44,085 bases of DNA from Bacillus sp. RO2 (GCF_012911845.1 NZ_JAAXCU010000016.1:1-44085); one strand, 5' to 3'; positions 1 to 7,957 are shown, counted from the first letter of the stretch. Notes: generated by a model from the sequence alone, not told the origin. A program made the numbers and translations.

Positions 1-2
1 CT

Positions 3-83
3 AACATCAAACGCATAAAAGAAAAAGAAGTAGAATCGGCTTCTCTTCTTAGAGTTGCACAAAAACAAAACATAAACACCTAG
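3..83 (+). CDS. Possible 3' end of an upstream gene (partial)
   Basis: An open frame enters from the left edge and stops at TAG 81-83, giving about 26 residues rich in Lys and Glu and ending QKQNINT. I do not recognise the product. In B. subtilis the gene before ytxK is tpx, but this tail does not look like the Tpx C-terminus I remember. It could be a real C-terminus or a chance open frame, since only 81 bases are visible. No terminator hairpin follows; a repeat remnant begins about 30 bases later. Confidence 0.3.
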   Translation, partial: NIKRIKEKEVESASLLRVAQKQNINT

Positions 84-114
84 TTGAGTGGGGGCCTTGA
101 CAGTTTCGTTCATA

Positions 115-170
115 TCAGGAGGCTCAAGCACCGTCCCTAGGAAAGCGAACACCTGGAACGCAAATCAATA
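115..170 (+). repeat. Dispersed intergenic repeat, copy R1 (right-end remnant)
   Basis: The stretch carries the AGGAGGCTCAAGCACCGTCC block followed by an AAAGCGAA and GCAAATCAAT terminus, which also appears in copies at 38917-39046 and 43938-44071. The left half with the GGAGCAAA motif is absent, so this is a truncated copy. It lies between the end of the upstream gene and ytxK and ends about 40 bases before the ytxK start codon. Confidence 0.7.
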
Positions 171-208
171 GGAGTAAACCCAAGTTACCCATAAAAAGGA
201 GTGGCACA

Positions 209-1204
209 ATGTCCATTACAAAACTAGAAAATACATTTTCCTTATTTGATACAACCGCACAAATCCTGCAAGAAGAACTAGACTGTACATACCTAGAAGC
301 ACTAGCAGAAACAGCAGAAAACCTCTTCCACGGAGCAGTCATCCAAGAAGAAGTATCAGAAGTAACCAAACGCAGACTTGAAAAAGAATACAGCAAACAA
401 AACATCGCTTCCCTTCAAAAAGAAGAAATCAGAAAAGGGTTCCAACTAGCAATCCTTAAAGGAATGAAAGATGCAGTTCAAGCTAACCACCAAATGACTC
501 CAGATGCGATCGCGATGTTTATGGGCTACCTCGTTGGAAAATACACCTCTCATCTGCAACAAATGACTATGTTGGACCCTGCAATTGGAACTGGTAACCT
601 TCTTACAGCAGTCCTTAACCACCAGCCCAACAAAAAATTAGAGGCGTTTGGTGTGGATGTGGACGACCTACTAGTAAAGCTTGCTTATAATAACGCCAAC
701 CTTCAAGAGCAGGCAATCAGTTTATTCAACCAAGATGGCTTAAGCAACCTATTTATAGAGCCCGTTGATGTGGTAGTGAGTGACCTTCCGGTTGGCTATT
801 ATCCAGACGATAACAATGCTGCCAACTTCAAGTTAAAAGCAGAAGAAGGACATTCCTATGCACATTATCTTTTCATCGAACAAGGTTTGCGTTACACCAA
901 ACCAGGTGGACACCTGTTATTCTTGGTTCCAAACTCCATGTTTGAAGAAGAGGAAGCCAAAAAAGTCAACGCTCTAATAAAAGATGAAGCGTATATTCAA
1001 GGAATGCTTCAACTTCCGGAAACCATGTTCCAAAATAAGAATCATGCAAAAAGCATCCTTGTTCTACAGAAAAAAGGAATAGGCATTGAACCTCCTAAAG
1101 AAGCTCTATTAGTAAACCTGCCAAGCTTCTCCAACATGCAGGCAATGGAAAAAATCATGAGCCAAATCAACCACTGGTTTTCTGAGCAAAAGAACAAAAA
1201 ATAA
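209..1204 (+). CDS. ytxK: Class I SAM-dependent DNA methyltransferase-like protein YtxK
   Basis: The 331-residue protein has a Rossmann methyltransferase fold. The SAM-binding motif I is DPAIGTGNLL (about residues 125-134). The catalytic motif IV position reads SDLPVGYYP, a variant of the NPP[YF] motif of N6-adenine methyltransferases in which NPP has become DLP. The N-terminal 110 residues are helical and acidic, like the helical domain of type I restriction M subunits, but no S or R subunit is nearby. Start ATG 209 follows AAAAAGGAG at good spacing. ytxK directly precedes ackA in B. subtilis and many relatives, which supports the name. The substrate is unknown. The altered motif IV means DNA methylation should not be assumed. 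Confidence 0.9.
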   Translation: MSITKLENTFSLFDTTAQILQEELDCTYLEALAETAENLFHGAVIQEEVSEVTKRRLEKEYSKQNIASLQKEEIRKGFQLAILKGMKDAVQANHQMTPDAIAMFMGYLVGKYTSHLQQMTMLDPAIGTGNLLTAVLNHQPNKKLEAFGVDVDDLLVKLAYNNANLQEQAISLFNQDGLSNLFIEPVDVVVSDLPVGYYPDDNNAANFKLKAEEGHSYAHYLFIEQGLRYTKPGGHLLFLVPNSMFEEEEAKKVNALIKDEAYIQGMLQLPETMFQNKNHAKSILVLQKKGIGIEPPKEALLVNLPSFSNMQAMEKIMSQINHWFSEQKNKK

Positions 1205-1238
1205 CTATGCTATTCTTCAGAAAATAACGAATATATCA

Positions 1239-1252
1239 GGTAAGCGTTACCA
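1239..1252 (+). promoter_or_regulatory. CcpA cre site upstream of ackA
   Basis: GGTAAGCGTTACCA matches 12 of 14 positions of the cre consensus TGWAANCGNTNWCA. Its centre is 56.5 bases before the start point predicted from the promoter at 1267-1295. CcpA activates ackA in B. subtilis from an upstream cre at about this distance (remembered knowledge), so this is probably an activating site. Confidence 0.75.
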
Positions 1253-1266
1253 TGCCGGGAAGCCTC

Positions 1267-1295
1267 TTGCAAATGCAGTATGACGGTGTTTAAAT
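1267..1295 (+). promoter_or_regulatory. Predicted SigA promoter of ackA
   Basis: A -35 box TTGCAA (1267-1272) and a -10 box TTAAAT (1290-1295) are separated by exactly 17 bases, giving a start near 1302. A second TATAAT at 1308-1313 has no good -35 box. The first was chosen because it places the cre at the known activating distance. Confidence 0.55.
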
Positions 1296-1403
1296 GAAAA
1301 AGGTATATATAATATCGGAACTTTGCACAAGATAGGTAGAGTGTAAAAAACATTTAATCATCCATCCAAGTGTGACCATATAAAAGGAGTTGTACGTATC
1401 GTC

Positions 1404-2591
1404 ATGTCAAAAGTTATTGCAATTAATGCAGGAAGCTCTTCTCTTAAATTCCAACTGTTCGAAATGCCTAGTGAAAATGTTATTACAAAAGGGCTAGTGG
1501 AACGTATCGGCTTAAACGATGCTGTTTTCACCATCTCTGTGAACGGTGAAAAAGTAACAGAAATCACAGACATTCCAGAACACGGGGTAGCAGTTAAAAT
1601 ATTATTGAAAAAACTAATCGATCTTGACATCATCAAAAGCTTTGATGAAATCACAGGGATTGGCCACCGCGTTGTACATGGTGGGGAAGAATTTAATGAC
1701 TCTGTTCTAATTACTGATGAAGTGTTAGGTAATTTAGAAGAACTTTCAGAGCTTGCACCACTTCATAACCCGGCAAACATCGTGGGAATTAAAGCATTCA
1801 AGGAAATCCTTCCGAATGTACCGGCAGTGGCTGTTTTTGATACAGCATTCCATCAATCCATGCCGGAAAAATCTTTCCTTTACAGCTTGCCTTACGAGTA
1901 CTATGAAGACTATGGCATCCGTAAATATGGTTTCCATGGTACTTCTCATAAATATGTTTCCGAACGTGCTGCAGAATTACTTGGCAGACCGGTTGAGCAA
2001 CTTCGCCTGATTTCTTGTCACCTTGGGAACGGTGCAAGTATTGCGGCAATCGAAGGCGGGAAATCCATCGATACTTCCATGGGCTTCACACCGCTTGCAG
2101 GTGTAGCAATGGGAACTCGCTCTGGTAATATTGACCCTGCTTTAATTCCATTCATCATGGAGAAAACAGGCAAGACAGCCGACGAAGTATTAGAAGTATT
2201 GAACAAACGCAGTGGTATCCTTGGGGTTTCTGGATTTTCCAGTGATCTTCGTGATATTGAATCTGCTGCAACAGAAGGTAACGAGCGTGCGGAACTTGCA
2301 TTAGAAGTATTCGCAGGCCGTATTCATAAATATATTGGTTCTTATGCTGCGAGAATGTACGGAGTGGACGCGATCATCTTTACTGCAGGTATTGGTGAGA
2401 ACAGTGATGTAATCCGTGCAAGAGTTCTTCAAGGACTTGAGTTCATGGGTGTTTATTGGGATCCAGCATTGAACAAGGTTCGTGGTAAAGAAGCATTTAT
2501 TAACTACCCACACTCTCCAGTTAAAGTCATCGTTATTCCGACAAATGAAGAAGTAATGATTGCTAGAGATGTAATGAAAATAGCATTATAA
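1404..2591 (+). CDS. ackA: Acetate kinase
   Basis: Acetate kinase converts acetyl phosphate and ADP to acetate and ATP in the cytoplasm, the last step of Pta-AckA overflow metabolism. The 395 residues equal the usual family length. Visible signatures are [11 protein letters not shown] at the N-terminus (acetokinase signature 1), HRVVHGG (about residues 87-93), DTAFHQSMP (about 146), YGFHGTSHK (about 175, signature 2), the phosphate-binding HLGNGAS (about 206) and the adenosine motif FTAGIGENS (about 322). Start ATG 1404 has AAAAGGAG about 15 bases upstream. It is transcribed alone, from the promoter and cre described here to the strong terminator at 2596-2641. Nothing unusual is seen. Confidence 0.98.
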   Translation: MSKVIAINAGSSSLKFQLFEMPSENVITKGLVERIGLNDAVFTISVNGEKVTEITDIPEHGVAVKILLKKLIDLDIIKSFDEITGIGHRVVHGGEEFNDSVLITDEVLGNLEELSELAPLHNPANIVGIKAFKEILPNVPAVAVFDTAFHQSMPEKSFLYSLPYEYYEDYGIRKYGFHGTSHKYVSERAAELLGRPVEQLRLISCHLGNGASIAAIEGGKSIDTSMGFTPLAGVAMGTRSGNIDPALIPFIMEKTGKTADEVLEVLNKRSGILGVSGFSSDLRDIESAATEGNERAELALEVFAGRIHKYIGSYAARMYGVDAIIFTAGIGENSDVIRARVLQGLEFMGVYWDPALNKVRGKEAFINYPHSPVKVIVIPTNEEVMIARDVMKIAL

Positions 2592-2595
2592 TATT

Positions 2596-2641
2596 CAGTC
2601 CCCGATCAGTTTAATTCATCAGATCGGGGACTGTTTTTTTG
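2596..2641 (+). terminator. Rho-independent terminator of ackA
   Basis: A perfect 12-bp stem CAGTCCCCGATC (2596-2607) pairs with GATCGGGGACTG (2622-2633), with a 14-base loop and an uninterrupted run of T. It starts 5 bases after the ackA stop codon. Confidence 0.95.
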
Positions 2642-2654
2642 TACAGAATTACTA

Positions 2655-2663
2655 TGGTATAAT
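2655..2663 (+). promoter_or_regulatory. Extended -10 promoter for the EcsC-family gene
   Basis: TGGTATAAT is a perfect extended -10 element (TGnTATAAT). The -35 region falls in the T run of the ackA terminator, so the extended -10 must carry the promoter. The start codon is about 40 bases downstream. Confidence 0.6.
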
Positions 2664-2701
2664 GGAGAAAACTAGCAGTTGGAAAAGTGAGGGGAAGAAC
2701 T

Positions 2702-3562
2702 GTGTCCAATAGAAGTCAGGAAGAACAATGGAAACATAGACTTTCACAATGGGAAGAAAAACTATATACATACGAACCATCCCAATTTTCAGATACACTG
2801 GAACATTGGGTGGACAAGGCCTTTGATTTACTTTCAAATGATAAAAAGCAGTTATTTTTTGCTCAAATCGACACATGGTTATTTCATTTACACGGCATCA
2901 TTCAGCAGTCCTCCTTCCAACAGCAAGCAGAAGAACGGATTGTCAACATGGCCCGAAGCTATAGGGAAGACATTAAAAGGATTGAAGATATACGAGAACT
3001 GCCTTTATCACAAAAAGCATTCATCGCCGAGCAGCAGATTGCCAAGCAAAAGCTTTATTCGGTGATTCAAGGTGGGATGACAGGAACGGCAAAACTGTCC
3101 ACCCTTGCCATTGACATCCCAGCTTTTGCAGCACTAAATATTCGTACTACACAGCTTATTGCGATGTCTTACGGCTATAGGGCAAGTACGCCTGTTGAAA
3201 TGGTAAAGTCATTACAATTATTCTATGGTGCGACCATTCCTAAAAAATATCAACATGAGCGCTGGGAAACATTGAAAAGTGAACTTGGACAGGATGTTGA
3301 TCATTATTTTGACGTGTTAACTGATAAAGATCACCCGACGGTATGGCTCCAACAACCTTTAATGCATCTGATTAAATTATTATTTGTTGCGACAATTGGA
3401 CGCAAAAAAGTAAACAATGTTCCGCTTCTCGGCATGATAACCGCAGCAGGAACAAACTATTACTGGACTAAAGAAGTCTCAGAATTCTCCCATTACTACT
3501 ACATGATGAGACACCTAGTAGAAAACGGAGAACTAGACGAATCAGAATGTGAGATGTTTTAA
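2702..3562 (+). CDS. EcsC family protein
   Basis: A protein of about 286 residues that resembles the EcsC family, named after the third gene of the ecsABC locus; its biochemical role is unclear. The central part (about residues 105-170) is a Gly/Ala/Thr-rich amphipathic or membrane-associated region containing QGGMTGTAKLSTLAIDIPAF, typical of the family. A second hydrophobic segment lies near residues 225-250 (LLFVATIGRKKVNNVPLLGM). No signal peptide is seen. GTG 2702 is preferred over GTG 2687 because GAGGGGA sits 6-10 bases before it, whereas nothing suitable precedes 2687. The gene has its own extended -10 promoter and ends in a repeat element and a shared terminator. It is not linked to ecsA or ecsB here. 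Confidence 0.8.
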   Translation: MSNRSQEEQWKHRLSQWEEKLYTYEPSQFSDTLEHWVDKAFDLLSNDKKQLFFAQIDTWLFHLHGIIQQSSFQQQAEERIVNMARSYREDIKRIEDIRELPLSQKAFIAEQQIAKQKLYSVIQGGMTGTAKLSTLAIDIPAFAALNIRTTQLIAMSYGYRASTPVEMVKSLQLFYGATIPKKYQHERWETLKSELGQDVDHYFDVLTDKDHPTVWLQQPLMHLIKLLFVATIGRKKVNNVPLLGMITAAGTNYYWTKEVSEFSHYYYMMRHLVENGELDESECEMF

Positions 3563-3579
3563 TGTAATATGGAAAATAT

Positions 3580-3767
3580 AGCAGTTGCTTGGAGCAAAAG
3601 ACGAAGACTCCTCGAAAATGCTACGCATTTTCTTCGTACGAAGTATCGCTGCCGAAGCATTCCTTGTCCTGCAGGGGAGTAGCGACATTGTTGAGACCCC
3701 TGAAGCGTTGTGAGGAGGCTCAAGGTCGCCCCGCGGAAAGCGAAGTCTTTTGCGGAGAGCAACTGCG
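3580..3767 (+). repeat. Dispersed intergenic repeat, copy R2 (complete, with hairpin module)
   Basis: This 188-bp element begins with GCAGTTGC (3581-3588) and ends with the inverted copy GCAACTGC (3759-3766). Inside the tips, GCAAAAGAC (3594-3602) faces its exact complement GTCTTTTGC (3745-3753). A module of about 58 bases, which starts with the perfect hairpin GAAAATGC-TAC-GCATTTTC (about 3614-3632), follows GACTCCT. The right half has the GAGGAGGCTCAAGG and CGCGGAAAGCGAAG blocks shared by other copies. No protein is encoded. Confidence 0.9.
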
Positions 3768-3778
3768 TCGTCAAAGAT

Positions 3779-3813
3779 AAAGACGAATATCCATAGCGGA
3801 TATTCGTCTTTTA
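3779..3813. terminator. Bidirectional terminator between convergent genes
   Basis: A perfect 14-bp stem AAAGACGAATATCC (3779-3792) pairs with GGATATTCGTCTTT (3798-3811), with a 5-base loop and A/T tracts on both sides. It serves the EcsC-family gene from the left and the minus-strand gene that stops at 3811. Confidence 0.85.
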
Positions 3814-4125
3814 TGAGTGTATTTTAGATGATGATACATGTTGGTTCATTCGATACCACAGCCATAAATCATTAATAATACTGGCATGACCTGCAATTTC
3901 CGAATTTAATTCGCAAGACCGCTCAAAATCCGCTTCATCATTCAATTGAGCCTGCTTACAATTAATTTCTTCTTCTAACTCTTTAATCCGGTCCGGTATA
4001 CTCCCACGTATCTTTTCCCACTTTAATAAGATACACTGCTGTGTTTCTTTGTTATATTGATTCCATTCTAAATCCAGCTGTGGCAAAGATATTCCAAGCC
4101 TTGGATCCTTAATAAAAGAAAACAT
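3811..4125 (-). CDS. Small conserved hypothetical protein, 104 aa
   Basis: I do not recognise this family. The product is a soluble, charged, mostly helical protein. It starts MFSFIKDPRLGISLPQLD, has a coiled-coil-like stretch around residues 48-80 (KELEEEINCKQAQLND) and ends with aromatic residues (LWLWYRMNQHV). The internal ATG at 4125 is chosen because GGAAGG lies about 8-13 bases upstream; a start at 4161 would add 12 residues without a good ribosome site. There is no signal peptide or transmembrane segment. The gene is alone on its strand and shares the terminator at 3779-3813. The divergent 55-codon gene starts about 150 bases away. Confidence 0.7.
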   Translation of the reverse strand: MFSFIKDPRLGISLPQLDLEWNQYNKETQQCILLKWEKIRGSIPDRIKELEEEINCKQAQLNDEADFERSCELNSEIAGHASIINDLWLWYRMNQHVSSSKIHS

Positions 4126-4277
4126 CGCTACTTCCTTCCTTTTCTCCCCGTTTTTACTCATTGTATAATAATTAACAAGAACATTCTATCCATTCACCCT
4201 GTAATTTTTTCCACCTTTAAATGTCAGATACTCGACGCAAACTAGAATGGATACTTAGTTGAAAGGTGGAAACCACG

Positions 4278-4445
4278 ATGAAGAAAAAAGATCCAAAAGA
4301 AGTTTTCTCTTATGACGATAATGCAGTAAATGAGGTTCACAATCAAATTACAGATGCTTATTCAAGCGGAGTAGTTGGAGAACAATACAGCTCAAACGCA
4401 TACCAACCGGTAGAAGGAGAAAGTGAACATACTTCCCACGAATAA
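4278..4445 (+). CDS. Very small acidic protein, 55 aa (YozQ/DUF4025-like)
   Basis: ATG 4278 opens a 55-residue acidic, Asn/Ser/Glu-rich protein beginning MKKKDPKEVFSYDDNA, with HNQITDAYSSG in the middle and EGESEHTSHE at the end. The size and the H-x-Q-[IV]-[ST]-D-x-Y pattern recall the small Bacillus DUF4025 (YozQ) proteins, which have no known function; this match is from memory. GGTGG lies 8-12 bases before the start, and a terminator begins 7 bases after the stop, so it is probably a real single-gene unit. An 8-bp sequence at 4211-4218 is complementary to the ribosome-site region 4262-4269. Confidence 0.6.
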   Translation: MKKKDPKEVFSYDDNAVNEVHNQITDAYSSGVVGEQYSSNAYQPVEGESEHTSHE

Positions 4446-4451
4446 AAAAAC

Positions 4452-4479
4452 AGGTGCCGTCAACAGGGCACCTATTTTT
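4452..4479. terminator. Terminator between the 55-aa gene and the permease
   Basis: Stem AGGTGCC (4452-4458) pairs with GGCACCT (4467-4473) around an 8-base loop, with A7 on the left and ATTTTT on the right, so it can work in both directions. It overlaps the stop codon of the minus-strand permease. Confidence 0.8.
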
Positions 4480-5776
4480 GTGATTTTTTAATAAAGGAAA
4501 AATAAATTACTCCTGTGAAAAGGAAAGCTAAAAATCCAGGAGACAAGTTTTCAGGCAATAGTAAATAAATACCTATCCCAATTCCAATACAAATAAAAGC
4601 GATTTTGTTATACGAAGGTAATCCTTCAGTAATGTCTATTTTCTTCCTTTTAATCATTAGAAAATCAGTGATAATGACAGCAGATAAAGGGATGACGAAT
4701 GCCCCAATAAAAGAAATATATTTTTCTGCTTCCTCCACCAATGCAGGAGACATGGATAAAAGTATTCCCGCAGCCCCAAAAAGCATGCTACTTTTTACTC
4801 TTCCAAGTTGGGGTAAAGAGTTCAATAAACTGAATCCACCTGTATAGGCATTGCTTAAGTTAATGGAAACCATCGATAATATGGCCGCACCTAAAATAAT
4901 TGCGGTTAATAGGCCGGAGGTGGTCATTTCGCTTGTTGCAATAAACGGATTTAGATTTCCTGTGAGACTGGCTGTGTAAGCTCCAAAAAAAGCAGTAAGA
5001 ATAAAGCCTAGAGCATTTCCAGAAAATAACCCCCAGAATCCCTGTCTGGAAGTAATGGCGTACCTCGTCACATCTGCTGAAGAGGATACACCAGATACAT
5101 ATTGTACAAAAGCAAGACTTGCAAAAAAGCCCATGATGGGAAGGTTCCAGCCACCATCTACTTTTACAGCAGATTCCACAGTCATTCCATTAGTGAGCAA
5201 AAGATATAGCATCACTAGCTGCCCGAGAATCAGCCATGGCATAAAGTACTTGGTTGCCCTTTTTACAGCATCAAATCCCACAAGTGCAAGGCCACTCATG
5301 ATGAAGGCTAAGAACATAGCAATTATGTAAAATGGCAAAGAAAACTGAAAGGCTCTCTCAAGAATGAATTGTATCACCAACGTACCACCTATGGTCTGAA
5401 CAGAGAACCAGTAGAGGGACGTTAGAGTGCGAATGGGGGAGGAAATGTATCTTGATCCCTTTATGCCAATGATGGACCGAATGGCAAATTGAGAAGGAAT
5501 TCCCCGCTCGGCACCAGGCAATGATAAATAGGAAACAAATAAAAAGGCGAGTGTTGCACCAAATATGGTGGAGGTAAAGGCTGCATAAAAGCTGAGGCCC
5601 CCTTGAATCACAGCGAGAGCCGGGACAAGGAAATTCCCCGCATTAACCGAAAATGCAACCTGAATAATTAAATATTCATACCAACGTGTTTGCCTTAATT
5701 CTTGTGGAACGGCATCTAAACCGAACCGCTCTATCCGGCTTTGAGGAGGAAGTGCCACAGTTTGTGCTTTAGACAT
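4472..5776 (-). CDS. NCS1-family nucleobase/cation symporter (cytosine permease-like)
   Basis: The 434-residue product is an integral membrane protein with about 12 hydrophobic helices. It belongs to the nucleobase:cation symporter-1 family (CodB-like). The N-terminus reads VPQELRQTRWYEYLIIQVAF, followed by a helix with NAGNFLVPALAV, matching the family pattern in which TM1 carries the substrate/Na+ site. Further matches are PSQFAIRSIIGIKGSRY after TM3 and GVSSSADVTRYA near the middle. The substrate (cytosine, purine, thiamine precursor or hydantoin) cannot be read from sequence, and no deaminase or salvage gene is adjacent. The gene is alone, starting at ATG 5776 with an AAGGAG-type site upstream, and diverges from the SDR gene. 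Confidence 0.85.
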   Translation of the reverse strand: MSKAQTVALPPQSRIERFGLDAVPQELRQTRWYEYLIIQVAFSVNAGNFLVPALAVIQGGLSFYAAFTSTIFGATLAFLFVSYLSLPGAERGIPSQFAIRSIIGIKGSRYISSPIRTLTSLYWFSVQTIGGTLVIQFILERAFQFSLPFYIIAMFLAFIMSGLALVGFDAVKRATKYFMPWLILGQLVMLYLLLTNGMTVESAVKVDGGWNLPIMGFFASLAFVQYVSGVSSSADVTRYAITSRQGFWGLFSGNALGFILTAFFGAYTASLTGNLNPFIATSEMTTSGLLTAIILGAAILSMVSINLSNAYTGGFSLLNSLPQLGRVKSSMLFGAAGILLSMSPALVEEAEKYISFIGAFVIPLSAVIITDFLMIKRKKIDITEGLPSYNKIAFICIGIGIGIYLLLPENLSPGFLAFLFTGVIYFSFIKKSQK

Positions 5777-5908
5777 GAGAAGGTTATACTCCTTTCTTTC
5801 GTGTACCTAACAATCATTTTATCGTATCTTAACGGGTTATATGTTGTAAATTTAATGAATTTACAAGAAAATATAGAGGTAAGCAATTCTATTAAGGGGG
5901 AATCCAGT

Positions 5909-6673
5909 TTGAGACATGCCGTAATAACAGCTGGTTCCAAAGGACTTGGAAAAAAAGTGACGGAACAGCTGTTGAAAAAAGGATGTTCTGTTTCAATAAA
6001 TTATAGAAATGACACAGAAGCTATCGAAAAGCTTAAAAAGGAATGGAGCCACATCGGAGAAAATAGACTGCATTTTTTCCAAGGGGACGTAACGAAAAAA
6101 GAACAGATGCAGCAATTCATAGACGAAGTTTACGAACGTTTCGGAAGAATTGATTACTTAATCAACAACGCAGGACCCTATATTTTTGAACGTAAAAAAT
6201 TGGCTGATTACTCGGATGATGAATGGTATGAAATGATAGAAGGCAATCTTAGTGCCGTTTTTCACCTTTTCCGTAAAACCATCCCTGTTATGAGGGAACA
6301 ACGATTCGGGCGCATTATTACATACGGTTTTCAGGGGGCCGAATCCTCACCAGGTTGGATTTATCGATCTGCTTTTGCAGCAGCGAAGGCTGGACTTGTA
6401 TCTCTGACAAAATCCATTGCTATTGAAGAAGCAGAACATGGCATCACGGCCAATATGGTCTGCCCAGGTAATATTGTGGGGGATATGAAAGAAGCGACCA
6501 TAGAACAGGCCAGAGGGTTGGAGGACTCAAAGAATACCCCTATCGGCCGTTCTGGGACAGGGGAAGATATTGCGAGGGCAATCGAATTCTTATGTGAAGA
6601 AAACTCTGATATGATTACAGGTGCCGTACTAGAAGTAACAGGGGGAGTAGAAGTTATCAATCGATTCCGATAA
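5909..6673 (+). CDS. ytkK: SDR-family oxidoreductase, YtkK-like
   Basis: A short-chain dehydrogenase/reductase of 254 residues. The NAD(P)-binding TAGSKGLG is at residues 7-14 and the NNAG motif at about 85. The active-site block reads YGFQGAESSPGW and then SAFAAAKAGL, so the usual YxxxK has Phe in place of the catalytic Tyr while the Lys remains. As I recall, B. subtilis YtkK shows the same substitution, so this is probably a subfamily trait. TTG 5909 was chosen because AAGGGGG ends 8-9 bases before it; the open frame extends upstream to 5741 but without a site, and that extension overlaps the divergent permease. The substrate is unknown. It may be a weak reductase or a non-catalytic SDR. 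Confidence 0.85.
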   Translation: MRHAVITAGSKGLGKKVTEQLLKKGCSVSINYRNDTEAIEKLKKEWSHIGENRLHFFQGDVTKKEQMQQFIDEVYERFGRIDYLINNAGPYIFERKKLADYSDDEWYEMIEGNLSAVFHLFRKTIPVMREQRFGRIITYGFQGAESSPGWIYRSAFAAAKAGLVSLTKSIAIEEAEHGITANMVCPGNIVGDMKEATIEQARGLEDSKNTPIGRSGTGEDIARAIEFLCEENSDMITGAVLEVTGGVEVINRFR

Positions 6674-6726
6674 TTTAAGTAATTTTTCCTTATTGAATTT
6701 AGATAATATTGATAATTCCGCCTGTT

Positions 6727-6740
6727 TTAAAGCGCTTACA
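6727..6740 (+). promoter_or_regulatory. Candidate cre site upstream of ald
   Basis: TTAAAGCGCTTACA matches 13 of 14 cre consensus positions. It is centred about 60 bases before the predicted ald transcription start. CcpA control of ald here is inferred. Confidence 0.6.
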
Positions 6741-6759
6741 AAAATGCTCAAAAAACTAT

Positions 6760-6787
6760 TTTACATTTTCTAGTTTAATGTTATATT
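6760..6787 (+). promoter_or_regulatory. Predicted SigA promoter of ald
   Basis: A -35 box TTTACA (6760-6765) and a -10 box TATATT (6782-6787) are separated by 16 bases, giving a start near 6794 and a leader of about 42 bases. Confidence 0.55.
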
Positions 6788-6835
6788 AGTTACGTCTTAA
6801 CGCTTTGTGATTATGATGAGGGAGGTATTTGATCC

Positions 6836-7957
6836 ATGAGAATTGGAGTACCTAGAGAGATAAAAAACAACGAAAACCGTGTTGCGATGACACCTGCTGG
6901 GGTAGTGAACCTTGTTGGCTTCGGACATGAAGTATACATAGAAAAAGAAGCTGGGATTGGATCTGGCTTTACGGATGAGCAATATGTACAAGCTGGTGCG
7001 AAAATGGTGGAAACAGCTGAAGAAGCATGGTCCATGGACATGGTTATGAAGGTGAAAGAGCCACTTCCATCTGAGTACAGCTATTTCCGTGAGGGGTTAA
7101 TTCTTTTCACGTATCTTCACCTTGCTCCAGAACCTGAGTTAACAAAAGCACTTATTGACAATAAAGTAGTAGGGATTGCTTATGAAACAGTTCAACTACC
7201 AAACGGCTCCCTGCCATTATTAACACCAATGAGTGAAGTAGCTGGTCGAATGGCTACACAAATTGGTGCTCAATTCCTAGAGAAAATCAAAGGTGGCAAA
7301 GGTATCCTACTAGGTGGTGTTCCTGGTGTTCGCCGTGGGAAGGTATCCATTATCGGTGGAGGTGTCGCTGGAACGAATGCTGCGAAGATGGCCATCGGAC
7401 TTGGTGCCGATGTGACAATCCTTGACTTAAACCCAGATCGTCTTCGTCAACTGGATGATATTTTCGGAAAAGACATTCAGACGCTAATGAGTAACCCGCT
7501 AAACCTTGAAATCGCAGTAAAAGAATCTGATCTTGTCATTGGTGCGGTACTTATTCCTGGTGCTAAAGCGCCTAAGCTTGTAACAGAAGAAATGATTCAA
7601 TCCATGGGTGCAGGTTCTGTTGTGGTGGATATCGCTATCGACCAAGGTGGAATTTTTGAAACGACAGATCGCATCACCACGCACGATGATCCAACTTATG
7701 TGAAGCATGAAGTCGTTCACTATGCAGTTGCAAACATGCCAGGTGCAGTTCCGCGTACATCTACTATTGCATTAACGAATGTAACGGTACCTTATGCGGT
7801 GCAAATTGCAAACAAAGGCTACAAACAAGCATGCTTAGATAATGAAGCGTTACTAAAAGGAATCAACACGCTTGACGGATTTGTAACATATGCGGCAGTG
7901 GCAGAGTCTCACGGATTGGCGTATGAGAGTGCAAGCAATCTTTTAGTGAAAAACTAA
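6836..7957 (+). CDS. ald: Alanine dehydrogenase
   Basis: Oxidises L-alanine to pyruvate and ammonia with NAD+, letting cells use alanine as carbon and nitrogen source; in Bacillus it also matters for sporulation. The 373 residues are close to the family's 370-378. Visible signatures are [20 protein letters not shown] at the N-terminus with the pyruvate-binding Arg, KVKEPL (about residues 72-77), [10 protein letters not shown] (about 95), and the NAD-binding [10 protein letters not shown] in the Rossmann domain (about residues 174-183). VDIAIDQGG follows in the second half. Start ATG 6836 has GGGAGG at good spacing. It has its own promoter and terminator, with a cre-like site upstream. No AdeR-type activator gene is adjacent. 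Confidence 0.98.
   Translation: MRIGVPREIKNNENRVAMTPAGVVNLVGFGHEVYIEKEAGIGSGFTDEQYVQAGAKMVETAEEAWSMDMVMKVKEPLPSEYSYFREGLILFTYLHLAPEPELTKALIDNKVVGIAYETVQLPNGSLPLLTPMSEVAGRMATQIGAQFLEKIKGGKGILLGGVPGVRRGKVSIIGGGVAGTNAAKMAIGLGADVTILDLNPDRLRQLDDIFGKDIQTLMSNPLNLEIAVKESDLVIGAVLIPGAKAPKLVTEEMIQSMGAGSVVVDIAIDQGGIFETTDRITTHDDPTYVKHEVVHYAVANMPGAVPRTSTIALTNVTVPYAVQIANKGYKQACLDNEALLKGINTLDGFVTYAAVAESHGLAYESASNLLVKN

Noticed and set aside
1746-2513. Opposite-strand and shifted frames inside ackA
   Set aside because: They overlap a full-length, well-conserved gene and lack start signals; similar shadows inside dnaE, accA, pfkA, pyk, citZ and icd were dismissed for the same reason.
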